9,044 nucleotides of DNA from a bacterium (GTDB taxonomy: Bacteria; Pseudomonadota; Gammaproteobacteria; Burkholderiales; Methylophilaceae), in NCBI GenBank assembly GCA_027310505.1, contig DAIDAS010000045.1, positions 1 to 9,044 on the forward strand, in the 5' to 3' direction. Both the position numbers and the translations under genes were made by a program. The notes beneath the pieces were generated by a model. The model saw only the letters and a list, made by a program, of their open reading frames with translations. It ran no database searches and was not told the origin of the DNA. Positions 1 through 7,933 of this stretch are shown one piece after another; the stretch's first letter is position 1, and the number at the start of each line of letters is the position of its first letter.

Positions 1-141
1 GAAATGGTGATGCCTGGCGACAACGTGTCGATCACGGTGAGCCTGATTGCCCCGATCGCCATGGAAGACGGTCTGCGCTTCGCCATCCGCGAAGGCGGTC
101 GTACCGTCGGCGCCGGCGTCGTTGCCAAGATTATTGAGTAA
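1..141 (+). CDS. tuf: Elongation factor Tu, C-terminal fragment
   Basis: Frame 1 is open from the window edge to TAA at 139-141 and encodes the last 46 residues of EF-Tu, the GTPase that delivers aminoacyl-tRNA to the ribosomal A site. The visible part is the end of domain 3, the beta-barrel that contacts tRNA. It has the family-diagnostic stretches EMVMPGDN and GLRFAIREGGRTVGAGVV, with the terminal KIIE usual in betaproteobacteria. The 5' part lies outside the window, so the G-domain cannot be inspected. Many proteobacteria carry two nearly identical tuf copies. The following trpT-secE-nusG context marks this as the copy next to secE (the tufB-like position), but the two copies cannot be told apart from this fragment. 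Identification is essentially certain. Confidence 0.98.
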   Translation, partial: EMVMPGDNVSITVSLIAPIAMEDGLRFAIREGGRTVGAGVVAKIIE

Positions 142-150
142 TAGCAGTTC

Positions 151-189
151 TGCTGTTGGTGAGTGGGCCTTGTCTGCTCACCAACAGTA
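151..189 (+). terminator. Strong hairpin after tuf (partial terminator or processing site)
   Basis: A perfect 11-bp inverted repeat pairs CTGTTGGTGAG (153-163) with CTCACCAACAG (177-187) around a 13-nt loop. Two further pairs (G152-T188 and T151-A189) extend it to 13 bp. It begins 10 nt after the tuf stop. What follows (TATTAGTTTTAATAC) has a run of only four T, so this is not a textbook intrinsic terminator. Likely roles are partial termination, protection of the tuf mRNA 3' end, or an RNase cut site between tuf and the tRNA. The pairing is seen directly; the function is inferred. Confidence 0.6.
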
Positions 190-202
190 TTAGTTTTAAT
201 AC
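187..202 (+). repeat. Short AT-rich palindrome abutting tRNA-Trp
   Basis: GTATTA (187-192) and TAATAC (197-202) are perfect reverse complements around GTTT. The palindrome ends at the base immediately before the mature tRNA 5' end at 203 and shares G187 with the larger upstream hairpin. It could be the precursor leader removed by RNase P, a weak U-rich release region for the hairpin, or a -10-like sequence. The sequence does not decide between these. Confidence 0.4.
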
Positions 203-278
203 AGGCCAGTAGCTCAATTGGCAGAGCGTCGGTCTCCAAAACCGAAGGTTGGGGGTTCGAGACCCTCCTGGCCTGCCA
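203..278 (+). tRNA. trpT: tRNA-Trp (anticodon CCA)
   Basis: This is a complete 76-nt cloverleaf. The acceptor stem AGGCCAG (203-209) pairs with CTGGCCT (268-274), followed by discriminator G275 and a genomically encoded CCA (276-278). The D arm is GCTC-AATTGGCA-GAGC. The anticodon stem TCGGT/ACCGA encloses the loop CTCCAAA with anticodon CCA at 236-238, reading UGG. The T arm is GGGGG-TTCGAGA-CCCTC with one G-U pair. The gene lies between tuf and secE, a common arrangement in betaproteobacteria and some gammaproteobacteria. With no clear promoter and only 27 nt to secE, it is probably cut out of a tuf-trpT-secE-nusG transcript by RNase P and 3' nucleases. Confidence 0.98.
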
Positions 279-305
279 CATAACCATATCAACACGGCGA
301 AATAT

Positions 306-653
306 ATGATTGAAAGAATCAAGCTGGCGCTGGCGCTACTTCTGGTGGTCGCCGGCGTTGCTGCTTTTTATCTGCTGGCAGAGCATGCCATGGTGCTGCG
401 CGTGCTGGCGGTGCTGGGTGGTGTGGTGATGTCTGCGGCAGTGATGTGGACAACCCCTGCGGGGCGTCGTGCGTTTGAGTTCGCTAGGGAGTCGCTGGCT
501 GAGGCGCGCAAGGTGGTTTGGCCAAGCCGCAAGGAAACGGTACAGACGACGGCCACAGTATTCGCGCTGGTGGTGGTGATGGCGATTTTTCTGTGGATTG
601 TTGATGTCGGCATGACTTCGGTCGTGAAGATGCTGATGGGACGGAGCGCGTAA
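306..653 (+). CDS. secE: Preprotein translocase subunit SecE
   Basis: This 115-residue inner-membrane protein is the essential SecE subunit, which clamps and stabilises SecY in the SecYEG protein-export channel. Hydropathy read by eye gives three membrane segments, at about residues 5-24, 30-49 and 84-109, as in the three-helix E. coli type (127 aa). Between segments 2 and 3 is the conserved amphipathic region (about 52-80) with RESLAEARKVVWPSRKE; the WPSRKE signature is at 72-77. The open frame extends upstream through the tRNA, so the ATG at 306 was chosen: it lies just after the tRNA and gives the expected N-terminus MIERIK. The ribosome-binding site is weak (only GGCGA nearby). The stop overlaps the nusG start, the near-universal secE-nusG pairing. 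Confidence 0.95.
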   Translation: MIERIKLALALLLVVAGVAAFYLLAEHAMVLRVLAVLGGVVMSAAVMWTTPAGRRAFEFARESLAEARKVVWPSRKETVQTTATVFALVVVMAIFLWIVDVGMTSVVKMLMGRSA

Positions 654-1189
654 TGGCAATGCGGTGGTATGCAGTACAGGTCTACTCCGGTTTCGAAAAA
701 TCGGTACAGCGTGCGCTGGAAGAGCGCATCAATCGATCTGGCATGGGTGACAAGTTTGGCCAGATTCTGGTGCCGGTCGAAGAGGTGGTCGAGATGAAGG
801 CCGGACAGAAGGCCATTAGCGAGCGCAAGTTGTATCCCGGCTATGTGCTGGCGCAAATGGACATGAATGACGATACCTGGCATCTGGTCAAAAGTACCCC
901 GCGTGTGACTGCGTTCATCGGTGGTACTGCGCTTAAGCCAACGCCCATCAAGGATGCCGAAGTCGATATCATCCTGCAGCGCATGGATGACAGCAAGAGC
1001 AACCCGACGCAGAAGCTTACCTTCGAGAAGGGTGAGATGGTGCGCGTGGTGGATGGTCCGTTCAAGGATTTCTCTGGCGCAGTGGAAGACATTAATTACG
1101 AAAAGAGCAAGCTGCGTGTGTCAGTGACGATTTTTGGTCGCGCCACGCCGGTTGAACTTGATTTCAGTCAGATCGTCAAAGAGGTCTGA
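653..1189 (+). CDS. nusG: Transcription termination/antitermination factor NusG
   Basis: The 178-residue protein binds RNA polymerase, suppresses pausing, aids Rho-dependent termination and links polymerase to ribosomal S10. The NGN domain (about 4-118) starts with RWYAVQVYSGFEKSVQRAL and contains YPGYVLAQM and the TPRVTAFIG segment. The KOW domain (about 124-178) has FEKGEMVRVVDGPFKDFSG and ends in FGRATPVELDF (161-171), which includes the conserved Phe region that contacts S10 and Rho in E. coli. Length is close to the E. coli protein (181). ATG 653 was preferred over the in-frame ATG 659 because GGAG (643-646) is 6 nt upstream of it. TAATG makes the secE stop and nusG start overlap, suggesting translational coupling. 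Confidence 0.97.
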   Translation: MAMRWYAVQVYSGFEKSVQRALEERINRSGMGDKFGQILVPVEEVVEMKAGQKAISERKLYPGYVLAQMDMNDDTWHLVKSTPRVTAFIGGTALKPTPIKDAEVDIILQRMDDSKSNPTQKLTFEKGEMVRVVDGPFKDFSGAVEDINYEKSKLRVSVTIFGRATPVELDFSQIVKEV

Positions 1190-1200
1190 TTAGAGTGGTG

Positions 1201-1237
1201 CGCCGTGACCCTGCGATTCGCGGGGCGCGGCGATTTT
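1201..1237 (+). terminator. Terminator-like hairpin between nusG and rplK
   Basis: CGCCGTG-A-CCCTGCG (1201-1215) pairs along its whole length with CGCGGGGCGCGGCG (1219-1232). This gives 14 bp, including two G-U pairs, with one bulged A (1208) and a 3-nt ATT loop. ATTTT (1233-1237) follows directly. The GC-rich stem and short U-tract fit an intrinsic terminator or attenuator for the tuf-secE-nusG transcript, about 11 nt past the nusG stop. The U-tract is short, so readthrough into rplK is plausible. The pairing is certain; termination is inferred. Confidence 0.65.
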
Positions 1238-1240
1238 AAC

Positions 1241-1276
1241 TGGGGAGCCATGGTGTGCCCATGGCGTTCGTACCCG
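1241..1276 (+). promoter_or_regulatory. Candidate L1-binding operator in the rplK leader
   Basis: GCCATGG (1247-1253) pairs perfectly with CCATGGC (1259-1265) around TGTGC. Outside it, GGG (1243-1245) can pair with CCC (1273-1275), leaving an asymmetric internal loop of A1246 on one side and GTTCGTA (1266-1272) on the other. A short GC stem, an asymmetric loop and a second stem resemble the L1 recognition site of 23S rRNA and the known E. coli rplK-leader operator. Ribosomal protein L1 represses rplKA translation by binding there. The structure ends 5 nt before the rplK Shine-Dalgarno sequence (AGGAG, 1281-1285). The role is inferred from fold and location. Confidence 0.65.
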
Positions 1277-1292
1277 TTTCAGGAGCAAGCAA

Positions 1293-1724
1293 ATGGCAAA
1301 GAAAGTCATCGGCTATATCAAGCTGCAGATTCCTGCAGGTAAAGCCAACCCGAGTCCTCCCGTAGGCCCTGCACTGGGTCAGCGCGGTCTGAATATTATG
1401 GAATTCTGCAAGGCGTTCAATGCCGCTACGCAGGGCATGGAGCCTGGTCTGCCGGTGCCGGTGGTCATTACCGCCTTTGCCGACAAGAGCTTCACCTTCA
1501 TCATGAAGACGCCTCCGGCGACGACACTGATCAAGAAGGCCGCCAAGATCGACAAGGGTTCTCCCCGTCCGCATACCGACAAGGTGGGTAAGATTTCCCG
1601 CGCTCAAGCCGAAGAAATCGCCAAGACCAAGATGCCCGATCTGACTGCGGCAGACATGGACGCCGCTGTGCGCACTATTGCTGGTAGCGCACGCAGCATG
1701 GGTATTGAAGTGGAGGGCGTATAA
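1293..1724 (+). CDS. rplK: 50S ribosomal protein L11
   Basis: L11 (143 residues, the usual bacterial length) binds the GTPase-associated region of 23S rRNA at the base of the L7/L12 stalk and takes part in factor binding, thiostrepton sensitivity and RelA activation. The N-terminal domain (about 1-70) has the proline-containing switch segment PSPPVGPALGQRGLNIMEFC (20-39). The C-terminal rRNA-binding domain (about 74-143) has DMDAAVRTIAGSARSMGIEVEG. Lys4 and Lys40 (mature Lys3 and Lys39), targets of the methylase PrmA in E. coli, are present. The start has AGGAG at 1281-1285, 7 nt upstream. A putative terminator and L1 operator precede it, and rplA follows without a spacer. Confidence 0.98.
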   Translation: MAKKVIGYIKLQIPAGKANPSPPVGPALGQRGLNIMEFCKAFNAATQGMEPGLPVPVVITAFADKSFTFIMKTPPATTLIKKAAKIDKGSPRPHTDKVGKISRAQAEEIAKTKMPDLTAADMDAAVRTIAGSARSMGIEVEGV

Positions 1725-2420
1725 ATGGCTAACGTATCCAAGCGTGTTGACGCGCTGCGCGCGAAAGTTGACCGCAACAAGGTTTACCCGGTTGCTGACG
1801 CACTGGCGCTGGTCAAGGAAACTGCAACTGCCAAGTTCGACGAATCTGTTGATGCCGTGATCAATCTCGGTATCGATGCACGTAAGTCCGATCAATTGGT
1901 GCGCGGTGCACTGGTGCTGCCGAAGGGCACTGGCAAGACCAAGCGTGTTGCCGTGTTCGCACAGGGCGCGGCTGCCGAGGCTGCCAAGGCAGCCGGTGCC
2001 GATATCGTCGGTTTTGACGACCTGGCCGAGCAAGTCAAGGGTGGCATGCTGGATTTCGACATCGCGATCGCGACGCCGGATGCCATGCGTATCGTTGGTG
2101 CGCTGGGTCAGGTGCTGGGCCCGCGTGGCCTGATGCCGAACCCGAAGGTCGGCACTGTGACTCCGGACGTGGCAACTGCCGTTAAGAATGCCAAGGCTGG
2201 CCAGGTGCAATACCGTACCGACAAGGCCGGCATCATTCATTGCACGATCGGTCGCGCTTCGTTCGAAGTGGACGCATTGAAGGAAAACCTGCTGGCGCTG
2301 GTGGATGCGCTGAGCAAGGCGAAACCGGCATCCAGCAAGGGCCAGTACCTGAAGAAGATCTCCGTCTCCAGCACCATGGGTGCAGGTGTGCGTGTTGATC
2401 AGTCGACGCTGGCTGCTTAA
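1725..2420 (+). CDS. rplA: 50S ribosomal protein L1
   Basis: L1 (231 residues, E. coli 234) binds helices 76-78 of 23S rRNA, forms the mobile L1 stalk that handles E-site tRNA, and is a translational repressor of its own operon. The most diagnostic motif is GPRGLMPNPKVGTVT (from residue 132), followed by YRTDKAGIIHCTIGRASF and the C-terminal STMGAGVRVD. The ATG directly follows the rplK stop (TAA-ATG). Its Shine-Dalgarno sequence GGAGGG (1712-1717) lies inside the last codons of rplK, so the two are probably translationally coupled, which would let one L1-controlled site govern both. No anomaly is seen. Confidence 0.98.
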   Translation: MANVSKRVDALRAKVDRNKVYPVADALALVKETATAKFDESVDAVINLGIDARKSDQLVRGALVLPKGTGKTKRVAVFAQGAAAEAAKAAGADIVGFDDLAEQVKGGMLDFDIAIATPDAMRIVGALGQVLGPRGLMPNPKVGTVTPDVATAVKNAKAGQVQYRTDKAGIIHCTIGRASFEVDALKENLLALVDALSKAKPASSKGQYLKKISVSSTMGAGVRVDQSTLAA

Positions 2421-2432
2421 GTAATGTAGTAG

Positions 2433-2494
2433 GCGGGCGCTTGGTGGTGCCCGCAACAAAGGGCTTTGGGCCTGCCGTTGAAAAGCGGTGGGGC
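2433..2494 (+). promoter_or_regulatory. Upstream hairpins of the rplJ leader
   Basis: Two stems lie between the rplA stop and the L10 element. GCGGGCGC (2433-2440) pairs with GTGCCCGC (2447-2454) over 8 bp with one G-U and a TTGGTG loop. CCGTT (2475-2479) pairs with AGCGG (2484-2488) around a GAAA (GNRA-type) tetraloop and can be extended by GCC (2470-2472) with GGC (2492-2494). No T-run follows either, so termination is unlikely. They may stabilise the leader, form a processing site, or be part of the L10-controlled fold. Confidence 0.5.
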
Positions 2495-2497
2495 AAT

Positions 2498-2640
2498 CAA
2501 AGACCGTAGGAACCCGCGAGGGTTTAATCGGCTGTGAAAGGTGCATGCCAGTTGATGCACCGAGTAGCGAAGTCCTACGCAGATGGCGTTACCCGAAACA
2601 GGATTCACTCCTGATGAAAGGTCGCCGTGGGTAGGTCTCC
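2498..2640 (+). promoter_or_regulatory. Ribosomal L10 leader (autoregulatory element)
   Basis: The region matches my recollection of the conserved L10 leader family: AAGACCGTAGG at the 5' side and TCCTACGCAGATGGCG at the 3' side. CGTAGGA (2505-2511) pairs with TCCTACG (2573-2579). They enclose ACCC-GCGA-GGGT (2512-2523, GNRA tetraloop) and a second arm in which GGTGCAT (2540-2546) pairs with ATGCACC (2555-2561). Below that arm, GCT/AGC flank an asymmetric loop with GAAA opposite GAGT, reminiscent of the kink-turn bound by L10. Downstream, CAGGA/TCCTG (2599-2613) forms a small hairpin. In known systems L10 or the L10-(L12)4 complex binds here to repress rplJL translation. Confidence 0.8.
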
Positions 2641-2677
2641 GGTTTCAAGCGATTGATTCCGGGGGCTCAATTAACGG

Positions 2678-2694
2678 AAGGAGGTAAGACCTTG
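2678..2694 (+). promoter_or_regulatory. Strong ribosome-binding site and TTG start of rplJ
   Basis: AAGGAGGT (2678-2685) matches the 16S anti-Shine-Dalgarno at eight consecutive positions. GGAGG is 7 nt before TTG (2692-2694). This decides the rplJ start: translation from it gives MSLNLEEKKAVVAEV, the usual L10 N-terminus. The upstream in-frame TTG at 2653 has no such site and would add 13 unrelated residues. Confidence 0.88.
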
Positions 2695-3216
2695 AGTCTT
2701 AATCTTGAAGAGAAAAAGGCGGTAGTTGCCGAAGTCAGCGAGCAAGTCTCGAAGGCGCAGGCAATCGTGGTCGCTGAGTATCGTGGCCTGCCGGTGGGTG
2801 ACATGACTGCCCTGCGCGCGCAAGCCAGAAAATCGGGCGTTTACCTGCGCGTTCTGAAGAACACGCTGGTACGTCGTGCCGTTGATGGCACCCCGTTTTC
2901 CGGTCTTGCCGATCAGATGGTCGGTCCGCTGGTGTTCGGCATTTCTGCCGACCCGGTTGCCGCAGCCAAGGTGCTGAACGACTTTGCCAAGAGCAACGAC
3001 AAGTTCGTGATCAAGGCTGGTGCTCTGCCGAACCAGGTCATGGATGCCAATGGCATCAAGGCCCTGGCATCGCTGCCGAGCCGCGAAGAACTGTTGGCCA
3101 AGCTGCTGGGCACCATGCAGGCGCCGGTCGCACAGTTCGTACGCACCCTCAACGAAGTGCCGACGAAGTTCGTGCGTGGTCTGGCCGCTGTTCGCGACCA
3201 GAAGCAAGCCGCTTAA
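2692..3216 (+). CDS. rplJ: 50S ribosomal protein L10
   Basis: L10 (174 residues from the TTG start; E. coli 165) anchors the L7/L12 dimers to 23S rRNA at the stalk base and represses its own mRNA. The N-terminal rRNA-binding domain (about 1-135) contains LNLEEKKAVVAEVSEQ, the YRGLPVGDMTALR segment and VLKNTLVRRAVDGTPF. The C-terminal part ends VRTLNEVPTKFVRGLAAVRD, including the helix that carries L7/L12. The VPTKF-containing segment near the end, absent from E. coli L10, accounts for the extra length and is typical of betaproteobacteria. Start choice rests on the ribosome-binding site just upstream of TTG 2692. The 271-nt structured leader before it indicates autogenous control of rplJ and rplL. 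Confidence 0.96.
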   Translation: MSLNLEEKKAVVAEVSEQVSKAQAIVVAEYRGLPVGDMTALRAQARKSGVYLRVLKNTLVRRAVDGTPFSGLADQMVGPLVFGISADPVAAAKVLNDFAKSNDKFVIKAGALPNQVMDANGIKALASLPSREELLAKLLGTMQAPVAQFVRTLNEVPTKFVRGLAAVRDQKQAA

Positions 3217-3249
3217 ATTCACATTTAATTTTTATCAGGAGTATTACAA
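3217..3249 (+). promoter_or_regulatory. AT-rich spacer and ribosome-binding site of rplL
   Basis: The 33-nt gap is strongly A/T-rich (ATTTAATTTTTAT within it) in an otherwise GC-rich region and ends with AGGAG (3237-3241), 8 nt before ATG 3250. An unstructured U-rich leader suits the high initiation rate needed because L7/L12 is made in about fourfold excess over other ribosomal proteins. That function is inferred. Confidence 0.6.
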
Positions 3250-3630
3250 ATGGCTCTGTCCAAAGCAGATATTATCGACGCAATTGCAAACCTGTCCGTT
3301 CTGGAACTGTCTGAACTGATCAAGGACCTGGAAGAGAAGTTCGGCGTTTCCGCTGCTGCTGCCGCTGTTGCAGTTGCTGCTGCTCCGGCTGCTGCTGGCG
3401 CTGCTGCCGCAGAAGAGAAGACCGAATTCGACGTCATCCTGACCGGTGCCGGCGACAACAAGGTTAACGTCATCAAGGCCGTTCGCGAACTGACCAGCCT
3501 GGGCCTGAAGGAAGCCAAGGATCTGGTTGATGGCGCACCGAAGGCTATCAAGGAAGGCGTTTCCAAGGCTGATGCCGATGCTGCTGCCAAGAAGCTGATC
3601 GAAGCTGGCGCAACCGCTGAAGTCAAGTAA
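3250..3630 (+). CDS. rplL: 50S ribosomal protein L7/L12
   Basis: L7/L12 (126 residues) forms the dimers of the flexible ribosomal stalk that recruit and stimulate the GTPase factors. Residues 1-33 (MALSKADIID to FGVS) form the dimerisation domain that binds L10. Residues 35-54 are an alanine/proline/glycine hinge. Residues 57-126 form the factor-binding domain with KTEFDVIL, NKVNVIKAVRELT, LGLKEAKDLVDGAPK and C-terminal AEVK. The segment usually TGLGLKEAK reads TSLGLKEAK, so residue 83 is Ser where Gly is customary. The gene is followed by attenuator-like hairpins before rpoB, which separate abundant ribosomal protein output from polymerase output. Confidence 0.98.
   Translation: MALSKADIIDAIANLSVLELSELIKDLEEKFGVSAAAAAVAVAAAPAAAGAAAAEEKTEFDVILTGAGDNKVNVIKAVRELTSLGLKEAKDLVDGAPKAIKEGVSKADADAAAKKLIEAGATAEVK
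3352..3411 (+). repeat. GCT-rich trinucleotide tract encoding the L7/L12 hinge
   Basis: Twenty codons (residues 35-54) are alanine apart from two Val, one Pro and one Gly, and are mostly GCT with some GCC, GCG-like and GCA variants. The result is an imperfect GCT/GCTG repeat at DNA level. Hinge length varies between species, so this tract is a plausible site of in-frame repeat slippage. Confidence 0.7.
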
Positions 3631-3644
3631 TTGTAGTTTGCTGT

Positions 3645-3683
3645 AAAAGGGCTGGCGGGAAACCGCTGGCCTTTAGCCTTTTT
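3645..3683 (+). terminator. Attenuator-like hairpin 1 in the rplL-rpoB gap
   Basis: Positions 3647-3658 pair with 3663-3674 over 12 bp (three G-U pairs) around a GAAA tetraloop. TTTTT (3679-3683) lies 5 nt further on. An alternative outer stem pairs AAAAGGGCT (3645-3653) with AGCCTTTTT (3675-3683) over 9 bp with one G-U, which would place the U-tract inside a helix; a small GCGG-GAAA-CCGC hairpin can then remain inside. In E. coli a partial terminator between rplL and rpoB lowers polymerase expression; this is the likely equivalent. Confidence 0.65.
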
Positions 3684-3699
3684 CAGAGGCCACAAGAAA

Positions 3700-3724
3700 G
3701 CGGGCCGTCGGCCTGCTGTCTTTT
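3700..3724 (+). terminator. Attenuator-like hairpin 2 before rpoB
   Basis: GCGGGCC (3700-3706) pairs with GGCCTGC (3710-3716) over 7 bp with one G-U and a 3-nt loop, and TGTCTTTT (3717-3724) follows. An A-rich stretch (AAGAAA, 3694-3699) precedes the stem and can add an A-T pair. It lies only 26 nt before the rpoB ATG, so it could act as a second weak terminator or as a structured segment of the rpoB leader. Pairing is seen; function is inferred. Confidence 0.5.
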
Positions 3725-3750
3725 GCCCTCTCAAGCCCAGTGGAGATACC

Positions 3751-7918
<4,168 letters not shown>

Positions 7919-7920
<2 letters not shown>

Positions 7921-7933
7921 GGAGAATCGCGTG
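7919..7933 (+). promoter_or_regulatory. Ribosome-binding site and GTG start of rpoC
   Basis: AAGGAGA (7919-7925) overlaps the rpoB stop codon and sits 5-6 nt before GTG 7931. It decides the rpoC start, since no ATG occurs in frame until 8234, far inside the conserved protein. The overlap suggests that ribosomes finishing rpoB assist rpoC initiation, which would keep the two subunits near equal amounts. Confidence 0.85.

Noticed and set aside
249..305. N-terminal extension of SecE from a TTG inside the tRNA
   Set aside because: The extension is translated tRNA-Trp sequence; ATG 306 gives the normal SecE N-terminus.
1152..1192. Possible rplK promoter at the end of nusG (TTGAAC or TTGATT as -35)
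   Set aside because: No -10-like hexamer occurs at 16-18 nt spacing.
1250..1342. Short 30-codon open frame starting at ATG 1250 within the L1-operator hairpin
   Set aside because: Its purine-rich site is only 2 nt from the ATG, the start is buried in the hairpin stem, and it overlaps rplK out of frame. The base palindrome explains the ATG.
2395..2427. Possible promoter for rplJ (TTGATC with TAAGTA or TAATGT)
   Set aside because: The -10 candidates match only 2-3 of 6 consensus positions, or have a 21-nt spacer; not enough to call.
1236..2546. 436-codon open frame on the - strand across rplK, rplA and the L10 leader
   Set aside because: It overlaps two certain ribosomal protein genes and a structured leader, and has low-complexity composition with no recognisable domain.
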